Counted from the stretch's first letter, positions 51,340 through 61,084 are shown. The stretch is DNA of 64,000 bases from Allomuricauda sp. CAU 1633 (GCF_017313225.1 NZ_JAFLNE010000004.1:186001-250000); one strand, 5' to 3'. The notes: a model not told the origin generated them from the letters alone. Program-made: numbers and translations.

Positions 51340-51576
51340 TGGTTTTTAGGTTGAAAAACAAGGGTTTTTATGTATTTTTTTTCATTGATTTTGAATGGAA
51401 TTTCCTTGAACTTCGTTACTTGTGTTAAAGTGTCATTAAAATGATTTTTATCTTAATCGTTTGCTTCCATTGAAATAGAAAAACAGCCTATGTACAACAC
51501 AACAAATAATAAAGAATGGTATCAAAGTAAAGCGATTAAAATGGTAAATCTCTGTTTGGGTTGTTCAAAAAGATAT

Positions 51577-52659
51577 ATGTTGAAAAGGATTCGTTTTTTT
51601 GTTCTCACCGTAGTATTGCTCGTTGGCTGCTCAAGCCATAAAAGCTTAAATCAACCTAAGTTGGCCAAATCCCCCGAGGAAATTAGTCGGTTGGTCATGG
51701 AAGATCTTCTTTCAAGGCAAGAGTTTTATATGTATGAAGTGGGTGATGTGAATGCACTTCATTATGCTGAAGCCTGCACCGCTTATGGTGCCATCAAAAT
51801 GGCAGCTTTGTTAAAAGACAAAAACACTATTCAAAAAATACAAGAAAGATACAATAGGATAGAAAGTGAAAATATACCCAATACCGAAAATCATGTAGAT
51901 GCCAATGTTTATGGTATTTTACCACTTGAACTTTACCTCTACAACAAGGACAGAATATATCTGGACCAAGGTATAGCCTTAGCCGATGGGCAATGGAGCG
52001 ACCCCTTACCCAATGGTCTGACTTCCCAAACCAGATTTTGGATAGATGACATTTATATGATAGGGAGTTTACAAGTGCAGGCGTATAGAGCTACTGGAAA
52101 CCTAAAATACCTTGATCGTGCCGCCTTGGAAATCGATGCGTATATTAAAAAATTGCAGCAACCCAATGGTTTGTTTTTTCATGGGGAAGATGCTCCATTT
52201 TATTGGGGACGCGGTAATGGATGGGTAGCAGCGGGGCTTGCGGAGTTGTTATCAGAACTGCCACAAAGCAATCCTCATTATAGTTCTATCCTCGAGGGAT
52301 ATAAAAAGATGATGAAGACCCTAGCAGAAAATCAAGGAGAAGATGGTATGTGGCATCAGTTAATTGACCAACCGTCGAGGTCATTTGCGGAAACTTCCTC
52401 TACGGCTATGTTCGGATTTGCTATGGCTACAGGTGTCAAAAATAAAATATTGCCAAAAGAAGTATACCAAGATTCCTATGTTAAAGCGTGGAACGCGTTA
52501 ACAAGGTATATCAATGAGGATGGGAAGGTTCGCGAGGTTTGTGTTGGAACAGGACAAAGCAAAGATGCAAATTATTACCTGGATCGTCCAAGAGTTGTTG
52601 GTGACCTGCATGGACAAGCACCAATTCTTTGGTTTGCGCATGCCTTATTGGAGAAGTAG
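51577..52659 (+). CDS. GH88/GH105 unsaturated uronyl hydrolase, lipoprotein
   Basis: A 360-residue (alpha/alpha)6 barrel enzyme that removes unsaturated uronic acid from the ends made by polysaccharide lyases. I chose the ATG giving MLKRIRFFVLTVVLLVGC, with the lipobox cysteine at 18; upstream ATGs lengthen the leader without merit. FWIDDIYMIGSLQ near 155 and YWGRGNGWVAAGLAELL near 210 carry the catalytic-site aspartates and tryptophans; ETSSTAMFGFAMATG is also conserved. Substrates could be rhamnogalacturonan, ulvan or similar. Transcribed alone. Confidence 0.9.
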   Translation: MLKRIRFFVLTVVLLVGCSSHKSLNQPKLAKSPEEISRLVMEDLLSRQEFYMYEVGDVNALHYAEACTAYGAIKMAALLKDKNTIQKIQERYNRIESENIPNTENHVDANVYGILPLELYLYNKDRIYLDQGIALADGQWSDPLPNGLTSQTRFWIDDIYMIGSLQVQAYRATGNLKYLDRAALEIDAYIKKLQQPNGLFFHGEDAPFYWGRGNGWVAAGLAELLSELPQSNPHYSSILEGYKKMMKTLAENQGEDGMWHQLIDQPSRSFAETSSTAMFGFAMATGVKNKILPKEVYQDSYVKAWNALTRYINEDGKVREVCVGTGQSKDANYYLDRPRVVGDLHGQAPILWFAHALLEK

Positions 52660-52720
52660 TTTATAAGTAAAAGCCATTTTGGTGAACTAAACACTATTAT
52701 ACCCTTTACCCACAAACCGA

Positions 52721-53968
52721 TTACGAAATTTCTTGATTTCTATTCTTCGCCTCAATCCATTTGGCCATGTATTTGGTGCTGGCTTGGGTATGGTGTTGGA
52801 GCATTAGCCCGATAAAGTTTTGCGAGCGATGTGTGTCTAAATTTGTAATGACATCATCTATTTTCTGTTTCAGGGATTGCTGTAAAAACTCTTTCTCATA
52901 AAAACGGTTGATGAGCACTATCCCATTTTTCTGTGCTTTCTCCCATTTTGATGGGTTTAGATATAATTCCACTGCTGTCTTTGCAAAAGAATCCCAGTCA
53001 TCAACAATACTACCACACCAAGGTAAATCCCCATGCATGCCTTCTGTGCCAATGGCCGTGGTGATGCTTGGGGTTCCACAGCACATGGCATCCAATAGTT
53101 TTCCTTTAATTCCGGCTCCAAATTGCAAGGGAGCCAAAAGAAGTCTGGCGTTTTTAAGAACCGTTTCAATGTCTTTTGTCCATCCTACGATATGAAAACC
53201 CTCCTTTGGATGATGCATTTCTTCAATCTGCTGGGGTAAATAGGCACCATACACATAAAGATGGGCATCGGGAAGTTGTTTGCGAATTAACGGCCATATT
53301 TCTTTTTTTAATACTTGGATGGAATCAACGTTGGGCGCATGCTTGCCATTTCCAATGCAGACAAAATCCTTACGTGCTTTATGACTTGGCCATTTTGAAG
53401 TCACGGAATTTTCTAATCTATCAAATAGTAACGGCAGATGAAAAAGCAAGTTTTCGGAAATTCCCAATTCATTCTGAAGAATTTCCATTTCGTAAGAGGA
53501 CACCATTAACGAAATATCAGAACGATACATACTGGCCACTTCACGTACGGTCATGGGGTGATTTCTCCAATCATCAAGCGAAAAGAGATGCTTCTTTTTA
53601 TGGACCTCCTCCCTAGCCTTTCGTAGGGCGTGAAGATCTTCGGTGTTGAGAACCCGGAGGGCTTGGGGTGAAAATTCGGCCACCCGCCAACCAAATTGCT
53701 CCTCAATCATAAAGCGGTCAAAGATTACTATATCGGGTTTCAGCTTTTGGATGAAGGCGTCAAAACTGGAGTCGTTCAATGCAATGTTGACCGATTTCAC
53801 CCCCAATGCATCTAAATCTAAGCTATGTTCTGTTTTTAAAGCAGTGGAACCAAAAGTGATGTGATACCCAAAACTTTGAAAAGCTTCCAACAATTGAACC
53901 ATACGGTGTCCCGCTGCAGTAGTGCTGGGCTCAGGCCAAACGTATCCGATGAAGAAGGCCTTTTTCAT
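52721..53968 (-). CDS. Glycosyltransferase, GT4-like
   Basis: A 415-residue GT-B glycosyltransferase. The N-terminal domain starts with AFFIGYVWPEPSTTAAGHR, where the GHR-like segment approaches the acceptor, and the C-terminal domain has VCIGNGKHAPN, LYVYGAYLP, HIVGWTKDIE and LLAPLQFGAGIKGKLLDAM, the last being the glutamate-region donor-sugar motif in modified form. It probably adds sugar to a surface glycan. It starts 2 bases after the helicase gene, so they are co-transcribed. Confidence 0.85.
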   Translation of the reverse strand: MKKAFFIGYVWPEPSTTAAGHRMVQLLEAFQSFGYHITFGSTALKTEHSLDLDALGVKSVNIALNDSSFDAFIQKLKPDIVIFDRFMIEEQFGWRVAEFSPQALRVLNTEDLHALRKAREEVHKKKHLFSLDDWRNHPMTVREVASMYRSDISLMVSSYEMEILQNELGISENLLFHLPLLFDRLENSVTSKWPSHKARKDFVCIGNGKHAPNVDSIQVLKKEIWPLIRKQLPDAHLYVYGAYLPQQIEEMHHPKEGFHIVGWTKDIETVLKNARLLLAPLQFGAGIKGKLLDAMCCGTPSITTAIGTEGMHGDLPWCGSIVDDWDSFAKTAVELYLNPSKWEKAQKNGIVLINRFYEKEFLQQSLKQKIDDVITNLDTHRSQNFIGLMLQHHTQASTKYMAKWIEAKNRNQEIS

Positions 53969-53970
53969 GG

Positions 53971-55482
53971 CTATAGCATTGCCGCAAACTTTTTGGAAAT
54001 ACTGGAGCGGAGTTTTCGTTCATAATCCTCTTCCAACCACTCCTTGTAGTTTTTGGTGTTGTTCATGATGCAGTAGGAATATTGGCGAACCCGATATGCA
54101 ATCTCATCTTTGAGTTCTTTGGCGAGAATCCGCGCATCGAAAACATCTTCACTGTTTTCAACACAGATTTTGGCATGTTGTTCTATGCTACGTTCCAAGA
54201 CTTCTTTGGATTTTTTCCCTTGGGCAAACACTTTTTTGTATTCTTCCTTGATGTCGAAGGTGATATCGTCTGATTTACTGAATTTGGCCCGGAGGTCATC
54301 GGGCATTTCATAGACAAAATCCCGCTCGATCTCTTCATCGTTTTTGATGTTCTCCAAGTAAAAATCAGGAAAATGGAAGATTTCCTGCCAATCCACAGGA
54401 ACATCCCAGGGCCCAAAACGAGCAATGTTGTTTCCCATATCCACAACATTGAACTCATCCTTGTTGGGCAATATCCGTGACCCCCGCCCAATCATCTGAA
54501 AATATAAGGTAAGCGACCGTGTGGCTCGGTTCAGGATAATGGATTGTACGGTGGGCTCATCAAAACCAGTAGTTAGGATACTTACCGAGGTAAGAATGGC
54601 ATCTGGTGTTTCTGCGAACCAGTCCAGAATTTCGCGCCGCTCGGTGGCCGTATTTTTATTGTCCAAATGGCGAATGTTGTACCCCGCCTTTTTAAAGGTT
54701 TCATAAACATACAGCGACGTATTGATACCGTTGTTGAAAATCAAGGTTTTGGTGCCCTTTGCGATTTCCTCATAGGCTGTCAATAATTTACCCAGCATGC
54801 TATGGTTCCCATAAAATTCATCTGATGATTTTACGGTATAATCCCCATGAATCCCGAGCTTTAAAGTTTTAAGGCTAACATCATAATTATAAAGGTTGGC
54901 CTTGGCCAAAAACCCTTTTTCAATCAAGGATTTAATGGATTCCCCAATGATCAAATGCTTGTAATTGTCTTTCATGGGGAGTTTTATGTTGGAACTCAAG
55001 GGCGTTGCCGTTACCCCAAGAATGGTGGCCTTGTCAAAGTATTTAAAGAGTTTTCGGAAGGAGTTGTAGTGGGCCTCGTCAATAATGACCAACCCAATAT
55101 TGTTGATGGTCACCTTCTCTTCTTGGAGCCTGTTGTTCAAGGTTTCCACCATGGCCACAAAGCACATATAGTCGTCTTGGTCATACAGTTCTTTTACCTC
55201 ACTATTAATGACCTTATTGGCCACTCCAAATCCGTGGAGCATTTGTGAGGTCTGTTTGCTCAACTCAATCCGATGCGTGAGTACCATGACCTTTTTACCC
55301 GTGTTTTGGATATATTTTCGGGTTATTTCTGAAAAAACAACGGTTTTTCCACCCCCCGTTGGGAGTTGGTATAGCAGGTTGGTGCCTTGGGGCATCTCAT
55401 CCAAATGCTTAAAGATTTTTCGTAAATCTTCTTGCTGATAATCGTATAATGTTTTTTTGTTTACTCCTTTTTTTACTTCCAA
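53971..55482 (-). CDS. DEAD/DEAH-box (SF2) helicase
   Basis: A 503-residue ATP-dependent helicase of the type III restriction subunit/XPB-like group. PTGGGKT at residues 41-47 is motif I, VIIDEAH near 136 motif II (DEAH), GVTATPL near 160 motif III, and QMIGRGSR near 335 motif VI. No nuclease or methylase gene is adjacent and no accessory domain beyond a helical C terminus is seen. It probably acts in DNA or RNA repair; a defence role is possible but unsupported. Co-transcribed with the glycosyltransferase. Confidence 0.9.
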   Translation of the reverse strand: MEVKKGVNKKTLYDYQQEDLRKIFKHLDEMPQGTNLLYQLPTGGGKTVVFSEITRKYIQNTGKKVMVLTHRIELSKQTSQMLHGFGVANKVINSEVKELYDQDDYMCFVAMVETLNNRLQEEKVTINNIGLVIIDEAHYNSFRKLFKYFDKATILGVTATPLSSNIKLPMKDNYKHLIIGESIKSLIEKGFLAKANLYNYDVSLKTLKLGIHGDYTVKSSDEFYGNHSMLGKLLTAYEEIAKGTKTLIFNNGINTSLYVYETFKKAGYNIRHLDNKNTATERREILDWFAETPDAILTSVSILTTGFDEPTVQSIILNRATRSLTLYFQMIGRGSRILPNKDEFNVVDMGNNIARFGPWDVPVDWQEIFHFPDFYLENIKNDEEIERDFVYEMPDDLRAKFSKSDDITFDIKEEYKKVFAQGKKSKEVLERSIEQHAKICVENSEDVFDARILAKELKDEIAYRVRQYSYCIMNNTKNYKEWLEEDYERKLRSSISKKFAAML

Positions 55483-55725
55483 GGGAAAAATGACTTATAG
55501 GTTCCAAACTAACAAACCTTGCAAAATTAGGAGTTTTTTATAGTTCAGTCGAACCTTGGGAACGCATTTCTATTAAGATACTATCAACAATCGGCAAAAT
55601 AGGTGATTTTGGAATTTTCGCTGTTCTGCTCATAACATTTTGATAACAATAACATTTGAGACTTGGAAAATAGGCTATTATAATGTATAATGTAAGCTTA
55701 TAACACGTACAAACCATAAGTAAGA

Positions 55726-56589
55726 ATGAGGCAGTTAAAAATCATCAAACAGGTCACCAACCGAGAATCCAAATCCCTTGACAAATACCTACAGGACATC
55801 AGTAAAATTGATTTGATTACTGCTCAAGAGGAAGTGGAATTGGCCCAACGCATTAGAGCTGGGGATCAAGTGGCCTTGGAAAAGTTGACGAATGCCAATT
55901 TGCGATTTGTGGTCTCAGTGGCAAAACAATACCAAAACCAAGGACTCAAGCTTCCTGATTTGATAAACGAGGGAAATGTAGGTCTTGTTAAGGCTGCCAA
56001 GCGATTTGATGAAACCCGGGGATTCAAATTTATATCCTATGCCGTTTGGTGGATTCGACAATCCATTCTTCAGGCGTTGGCGGAACAATCCCGTGTAGTG
56101 CGATTACCTTTAAATAAAATCGGTTCCATCAATAAAATCAAAAAGACTTTTTCCTACTTGGAGCAGGCCCATGAGCGACCACCTTCCGCGGAAGAAATTG
56201 CCAAGGAGCTGGACATGACGGTCTCTGAAGTAAAACAATCTTTAAAAAATACAGGTCGACACGTTTCCATGGATGCACCGTTGAAAGAAGGTGAAACCTC
56301 CAATTTATATGATGTGCTCAACGCTGGGGATTCCCCTAAACCGGATAAAGGACTCATGCACCAATCGCTGAATACGGAAATCAACAGGGCTTTGGACACG
56401 CTTTCGCCTCGTGAGGCGGACGTAGTCCGGTTATATTACGGTATTGGCGACCAACCTTCCATGACCTTGGAAGAGATTGGCAGCACCTTTGATTTGACCC
56501 GTGAGCGGGTACGACAAATACGGGAAAAAGCCATCCGTAAGCTGCGGCATACTTCAAAAAGTAAGATTTTAAAATCGTATTTGGGTTAA
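55726..56589 (+). CDS. rpoD: RNA polymerase primary sigma factor
   Basis: A 287-residue sigma-70 of the short Bacteroidota type that lacks region 1.1 and the non-conserved insert. DKYLQDI is region 1.2; [37 protein letters not shown] and [15 protein letters not shown] are regions 2.1-2.4; region 3 follows; and region 4.2 is [27 protein letters not shown] near the C terminus. It recognises the TTG/TAnnTTTG promoters noted elsewhere in this window. It ends in a strong terminator. Confidence 0.96.
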   Translation: MRQLKIIKQVTNRESKSLDKYLQDISKIDLITAQEEVELAQRIRAGDQVALEKLTNANLRFVVSVAKQYQNQGLKLPDLINEGNVGLVKAAKRFDETRGFKFISYAVWWIRQSILQALAEQSRVVRLPLNKIGSINKIKKTFSYLEQAHERPPSAEEIAKELDMTVSEVKQSLKNTGRHVSMDAPLKEGETSNLYDVLNAGDSPKPDKGLMHQSLNTEINRALDTLSPREADVVRLYYGIGDQPSMTLEEIGSTFDLTRERVRQIREKAIRKLRHTSKSKILKSYLG

Positions 56590-56605
56590 GCCCAAACAGA
56601 GAATA

Positions 56606-56636
56606 AAAAAGGGGATGTCAAAAACATCCCCTTTTT
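56606..56636. terminator. Strong bidirectional terminator after rpoD
   Basis: GGGGATGT (56611-56618) pairs with ACATCCCC (56624-56631) around a 5-base loop; A bases lead in and TTTTT follows. It ends rpoD, and by symmetry also the minus-strand micro-ORFs that stop 20 bases away. Confidence 0.9.
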
Positions 56637-56656
56637 CATGATATTCACTTAAACTA

Positions 56657-56758
56657 TCAAGGTCTGCTCAACTGAGTAATATCAAAATCAGTAAGCATTT
56701 CGTTCAAACTTTGAATGAAATTCAAATAAGCGGAATTTTCTTGATTATGATTTTTCAT
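56657..56758 (-). CDS. Micro-ORF 2 of a tandem homologous pair
   Basis: A 33-codon frame on the minus strand encoding MKNHNQENS, then YLNFIQSLNEML, then an acidic and polar tail ending LSRP. Its central block aligns with that of micro-ORF 1, YLAFLQELNEIL, matching at 7 of 12 positions with conservative changes at others (I/L, M/I). The block would form an amphipathic helix. The two frames are 22 bases apart, on the same strand, ended by the shared terminator with rpoD. Duplication of so short a frame with the same hydrophobic pattern argues for coding. Confidence 0.5.
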   Translation of the reverse strand: MKNHNQENSAYLNFIQSLNEMLTDFDITQLSRP

Positions 56759-56780
56759 GATGAAGCGTTTGGGGTGTTAT

Positions 56781-56879
56781 CTATAAATAATCGAGTTCGG
56801 CTAGTTGGTTGATGCTCAAAATCTCGTTAAGTTCTTGTAAAAAGGCCAAGTATTCTTCTCCGTAGGTATCGTATAACAT
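56781..56879 (-). CDS. Micro-ORF 1 of a tandem homologous pair
   Basis: A 32-codon frame starting MLYDTYGEE, then the helix block YLAFLQELNEIL, then a tail ending LAELDYL. It is acidic and has no basic residue. It precedes micro-ORF 2 on the same strand with a 22-base gap; about 119 bases separate it from the end of the gene at 56999-57355, enough for an own promoter, although no clean TTG/TAnnTTTG pair was found. Function unknown. Confidence 0.5.
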   Translation of the reverse strand: MLYDTYGEEYLAFLQELNEILSINQLAELDYL

Positions 56880-56998
56880 GGTAATCTTGTGGTTTAATTG
56901 TTTGGGTCTTTGTTATAACGTGAATCTATTGTAAAGATTATGGTGAAACAATAAATTGTGGTGAAATCCTATTTTTTGGTTGTAAAAATGAGACCCGT

Positions 56999-57355
56999 TC
57001 ACTTTTCCATTTCCATGATATCCAAGGTCACCTCAAAATCTAACTCAGAATCGACCTTATTGGGTCGTATATTGAATTCATCGTAGATGAAACACAGGTT
57101 CATGGGCAATCGCCTTTTCTCCCTTTCTGAGATAACTCCTAATTTTTCTTGCAATGCAGATTTAACCTCAAAAGCTTTATTGCTGATTTTGGGGTCACCG
57201 CTGCTCTCCAATTCCTCCAGAAAAGGAATCTCTTTTTTGTCGCCAACCTCCAACATTTGATCCAATAGCATAAGCTTACATTTTACATCCGTGGTATGTT
57301 GGTACAAGGGATAAAAAATACTTTGCAGATATTTTGGCAGTTCATGGTCTTCCAT
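56999..57355 (-). CDS. Hypothetical protein, 118 residues
   Basis: A soluble, mixed-charge protein with no signal or membrane segment. The sequence is mostly helical at the N terminus (HELPKYLQSIFYPLYQHT) with one Cys in VKCKLMLLDQMLEVG, and ends in short strands (LDFEVTLDIMEMEK). I do not recognise a family. It starts 15 bases after the coiled-coil gene, so the two very likely form an operon. Confidence 0.75.
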   Translation of the reverse strand: MEDHELPKYLQSIFYPLYQHTTDVKCKLMLLDQMLEVGDKKEIPFLEELESSGDPKISNKAFEVKSALQEKLGVISEREKRRLPMNLCFIYDEFNIRPNKVDSELDFEVTLDIMEMEK

Positions 57356-57370
57356 GGCAACAGATTTATA

Positions 57371-58132
57371 TTACATAGCTCTTAGCAATTCCATTTCAAA
57401 ATCCACCTGCTCTTCCACTTTGGGATACTCCTGTACAAATTGCTCATATAGAAAAGCATGGTGTTTGCGGTCATTATCGGTACGGCACAGGGCAATGATT
57501 TCCTGGGTGATTTCCAAAAGGCCATCGGTTTTCATCATCCGGAGACAAGATTGTACTTTTTGGGAGGAGAGGTCCAGTGCGTTAAAATTTTCATTTTGCA
57601 GATGCACTTTGGCGCTTCCTATAAATTCAAGCACATTTTGTTTGAATAGTTTTACCAGTTCTTCCATCAGCTCCATCTGTCCCATACAATCTTCCAAGAC
57701 AGGCTTAAGATTAATGTTGTTGGACGAAAAGCTGGATTCCAGACTTTTCTCAAGCGATCTTATTTTTGAGGACATATCAATTTCAGTATGGTTCATGTTC
57801 AAGTTTTGCGCAACTTGCCTTAATTCTGATACAATTTCTTTTTGTGCTGGGGATAATTGAGTTTTCTCCAAAGCATCTATTAGAGCAGATAACGTCTGGT
57901 CCGCTGATGTTGATGACTTTTTTTCCGCTCCTTGAATGCCAATGCGCTCATAGATCACTTCCAATTGCTTCATCTCAGAAATCCCAAAAACCTTGTTTTC
58001 CAGCCCGTGCTTAAACACTTCAAAGGATTTTTTGAGTTCTCCGGCTTCAACAGTGCCCAATTCTTCATATGAAAAACTGCTTAGCCCTATTTCCAATTTT
58101 TCCAAATACGTGAGTAGTTCCCGTGTCTTCAC
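57371..58132 (-). CDS. Hypothetical helical protein, 253 residues
   Basis: A cytoplasmic, almost wholly helical protein. Residues 1-60 and 80-130 are amphipathic helices with coiled-coil character; the C-terminal 100 residues form a helical bundle (KLFKQNVLEFIGSAKVHLQNENF). It contains RTDNDRKHHAFLYEQF near 215-230, but no convincing phosphotransfer histidine motif. No family recognised. Operon partner of the 118-residue protein downstream. Confidence 0.75.
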   Translation of the reverse strand: MKTRELLTYLEKLEIGLSSFSYEELGTVEAGELKKSFEVFKHGLENKVFGISEMKQLEVIYERIGIQGAEKKSSTSADQTLSALIDALEKTQLSPAQKEIVSELRQVAQNLNMNHTEIDMSSKIRSLEKSLESSFSSNNINLKPVLEDCMGQMELMEELVKLFKQNVLEFIGSAKVHLQNENFNALDLSSQKVQSCLRMMKTDGLLEITQEIIALCRTDNDRKHHAFLYEQFVQEYPKVEEQVDFEMELLRAM

Positions 58133-58259
58133 TTTCTTTTCTTCCTATTGATTATTCGTATTAAAAATCAGGAATAGGTCATGGGATCCCAATTTATTGT
58201 TTTGTAGGTACTGGATTTTGTTGTCAAATTGCTTTATTTGTAGGTGTAAATAACCCACC

Positions 58260-59543
58260 ATGAAATATTTCTACTTTTTGTGCAGCATTGCCTTGTTTGT
58301 GGGCTGTGCCGAAAAACAACCGAACAAAGCCGAAACCTTGGAAGAGAAAGCCCAGCGCATACATGATTCGGTCATCACCATCGACACGCATGATGACATT
58401 AATGTGAACAACTTTACAGACAGTATCAACTATACCCAAAACCTGGATACGCAGGTAAATCTGCCAAAGATGAAAGAAGGTGGTTTGGATGTGGCCTGGT
58501 TCATTGTATATACCGGACAGGACACCTTAAGTACAGAAGGATATGCCGCTGCTTCCGAAAATGCCATTTCCAAGTTCGATGCCATCCACAAGCTTTGTGA
58601 AGACATTGCCCCGGACCAAATTGAATTGGCATTGACCTCAGATGATGTTAGAAGAATAAATGCTTCGGGTAAAAAAGTGGCCATGATCGGTGTGGAAAAT
58701 GCCTATCCCATCGGTGAGGATCTATCAAAAATTGAAGCATACCAAAAACGTGGTGCTCGATATATTTCTCTGGCGCATAATGGTCACAGTCAATTTTCGG
58801 ATTCCAATACCGGTGAAAAAGACAGCGTTTGGCTGCACAACGGGTTGAGTGAGTTGGGCAAAAAGGCCATTGCTGAAATGAACCGAGTGGGTGTTATGAT
58901 TGATATTTCCCATCCCTCCAAAGAAGCGATGCTACAAATGGTGGAATTGTCCAAAGCTCCTATTATTGCTTCACATTCTTCGGCCCGGGCACTTTGCAAC
59001 CACAGTAGAAATTTGGATGATGAGCAATTGTTATTGCTCAAGGAAAATGGCGGCGTGGTACAGACCGTGGCCTTCACGTCATACTTAAACACCGAAAAGC
59101 ATGAGGCTCGTTCTGCCTATATGAAAGGTATTTATGAAGAAGTTGCAGATTCATTGGGCGTGAATTGGTATGAACGTTCCCAATTTTCATCCCTGACCGA
59201 GCAGCAGCAAGAGGAATTTTTGGAAAATTACCCCAAAGTCCTCCAATTGGGCAATGAAATTGCAGCCACAAAAACTGATGCACCACCTGCAGTGAATGTA
59301 TCCGATTTGGTGGATCACATTGATTATATGGTGAAACTCATCGGGATTGACCATGTGGGTATCAGCTCCGATTTTGATGGTGGTGGTGGTATTGAAGGCT
59401 GGTCCGATGCTTCGGAAACCTTCAACGTGACCTTGGAACTGGTAAAACGGGGATACACCGAAGAGGAAATTGCAAAACTGTGGGGTGGAAACCTGTTACG
59501 GGTTTTGGATGAGGTGCAGGCGTATGCCGCTTCCCTCAACTAG
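58260..59543 (+). CDS. Membrane dipeptidase (M19), lipoprotein
   Basis: A 427-residue renal-dipeptidase-like zinc enzyme with lipobox leader (FVGC, Cys 16). DTHDD near residue 43 is the HxD metal motif; GVENAYPIG near 146 contributes the bridging glutamate; SLAHNGHSQF near 170, DISHPS near 222 and IASHSS near 240 hold the histidines, and ISSDFDGGGG near 375 the final aspartate. These enzymes cleave dipeptides, including ones with a D-residue. It overlaps the convergent thioesterase by 4 bases. Confidence 0.94.
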   Translation: MKYFYFLCSIALFVGCAEKQPNKAETLEEKAQRIHDSVITIDTHDDINVNNFTDSINYTQNLDTQVNLPKMKEGGLDVAWFIVYTGQDTLSTEGYAAASENAISKFDAIHKLCEDIAPDQIELALTSDDVRRINASGKKVAMIGVENAYPIGEDLSKIEAYQKRGARYISLAHNGHSQFSDSNTGEKDSVWLHNGLSELGKKAIAEMNRVGVMIDISHPSKEAMLQMVELSKAPIIASHSSARALCNHSRNLDDEQLLLLKENGGVVQTVAFTSYLNTEKHEARSAYMKGIYEEVADSLGVNWYERSQFSSLTEQQQEEFLENYPKVLQLGNEIAATKTDAPPAVNVSDLVDHIDYMVKLIGIDHVGISSDFDGGGGIEGWSDASETFNVTLELVKRGYTEEEIAKLWGGNLLRVLDEVQAYAASLN

Positions 59544-59956
59544 GATTTTGCCTCTTCCTCTTTTTCTTTTTTGGCCAAACGATCTTTAACGAACTCTATC
59601 TTGGTTTTCCCATGAGGCTTTGGATTGCCCTTATCGTCCAAGTTTACCATGATAATGTTGTCCACGGTAACAATGCTTTCGTGGTTCATTTTATTCCGTA
59701 CCTCGCAGTTCAAGGAAATTGAAGTGACGCCAAATTTAATCACATCGATTCCGATCTCAATCACATCCCCTTCTCTGGCGGTGCTCATAAAATTGATTTC
59801 GGACATATATTTGGTAACCACTTTTTTATTTTCCAACTGTATGATGCTGTACAGTACCGCTTCTTCGTCTATCCAGGCGAGGACTTTGCCCCCAAACAGC
59901 GTTCCATTGGCGTTCAAATCCTCTGGCTTTACCCATTTTCTTGTATGAAATCGCAT
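59540..59956 (-). CDS. Acyl-CoA thioesterase, hotdog fold
   Basis: A 138-residue hotdog protein of the YciA/BACH type that hydrolyses acyl-CoA. ANGTLFGGKVLAWIDEEA near residues 16-33 holds the catalytic asparagine/aspartate region and helix of the hotdog. The C-terminal tail is a charged, lysine-rich stretch. Length fits single-domain family members. Transcribed alone. Confidence 0.92.
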   Translation of the reverse strand: MRFHTRKWVKPEDLNANGTLFGGKVLAWIDEEAVLYSIIQLENKKVVTKYMSEINFMSTAREGDVIEIGIDVIKFGVTSISLNCEVRNKMNHESIVTVDNIIMVNLDDKGNPKPHGKTKIEFVKDRLAKKEKEEEAKS

Positions 59957-60114
59957 AATTGAAACTTTACTAATTCAGGCGCAAAGTTAGTTGAATCGTG
60001 TTAAGTTGAAGTTAATTACTACTTTGATTTCAGTTATTTATGAATTTGAAACTTTCGACTATTTAGAAGTGTTTAGATTACAATTTTTAACCTTCGGATT
60101 TTTCAATCCGTCAA

Positions 60115-61014
60115 TTAATTGAACAAATCTTTTTGTGGGCTCAATGTCGACTTCGGAATGGTTAAGTTACAGCCCAGTTTTGGGTTCAGTTTTTCAATGA
60201 AATGGGCCGAAAGTAAGGGAGATTCCAACTCAAGATTCTGGTGCACAAAGAAATGGATGTTTTTCAATCCCATTTTTTTCCAAGTAGTCAAACGTTTCAC
60301 CCAATCCTCCAAACGTGGATAATCCGATTCGTGGTTAGCGCCCACATAGCGAATAAAGGCTTCGTTGTTGGTCAGCCGCATGTGCATAAGGTCGCGTCTA
60401 CCGGCCGTATCCACCAACACATTGGCCATGTTGTTCTCCTCCAATAAATGATAGAGTTCTTGGGCCACGGTTTCATCCGTAAACCAATCTGTGTGCCGGA
60501 ATTCTAGGGCCAAGGGAAATTCTTTGGGCCAATATTCCACAAAACGTTCGACCCTATCCCAATTCTTGGGACCAAAATTGTTGTGCATCTGAAGGAAGAT
60601 AGTACCTAACTTCTCCTTGAGCAGTGATGTGACTTCCAAATAACGGTCTGCTACATCGTAGACTTTATCATTAAGTCGACGCAAATGACTGACCTCATTG
60701 GTCATTTTTGGGAAAAACTTAAAGCCTTCTGGGGCCTTGTCGTACCATTTTTCATAGGTGTCTGGGGGGAAGATGCGGTAAAACGTAGCGTTCAACTCAA
60801 TACAATTGAATTGTGTGGAATAGTACGTCAGCTCGTCTTTGGTGCCTCTCGGGTAAAAGTTTTTTAAATCTTGCCGGTTCCATTTGGCGCAACCCACAAA
60901 GACTTTGGTCTCCCATTCCTGCGTATTCTTTGACAAGACCACAGCCGTATCGGGATGGTCTGGTGGTATGGTAAAATCTATCAGTTCTGGGTGGTCTACT
61001 TTTCCGAATTTCAT
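60115..61014 (-). CDS. DUF72 protein
   Basis: A 299-residue TIM-barrel-like protein of the DUF72 family. VFVGCAKWNRQDLKNFYPRG at residues about 35-54, YYSTQFNCIELNATFYRI, and PLALEFRHTDWF are conserved family blocks; MHMRLTNNEAFIRYVG lies near the C terminus. Members are widespread but uncharacterised, with proposed endonuclease V-like or sugar-isomerase-like folds. It is a single gene. Confidence 0.9.
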   Translation of the reverse strand: MKFGKVDHPELIDFTIPPDHPDTAVVLSKNTQEWETKVFVGCAKWNRQDLKNFYPRGTKDELTYYSTQFNCIELNATFYRIFPPDTYEKWYDKAPEGFKFFPKMTNEVSHLRRLNDKVYDVADRYLEVTSLLKEKLGTIFLQMHNNFGPKNWDRVERFVEYWPKEFPLALEFRHTDWFTDETVAQELYHLLEENNMANVLVDTAGRRDLMHMRLTNNEAFIRYVGANHESDYPRLEDWVKRLTTWKKMGLKNIHFFVHQNLELESPLLSAHFIEKLNPKLGCNLTIPKSTLSPQKDLFN

Positions 61015-61084
61015 TCAATTAATTTTCAAGATGTTTAAAGGTAAAGCTTCAAAAAATTCGCGCCAAATAAAAACGCTATACTAG

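Noticed and set aside
53971-55482. Helicase as part of an anti-phage defence system
   Set aside because: No nuclease, methylase or other defence gene is adjacent. The partner is a glycosyltransferase, so a defence claim has no support.
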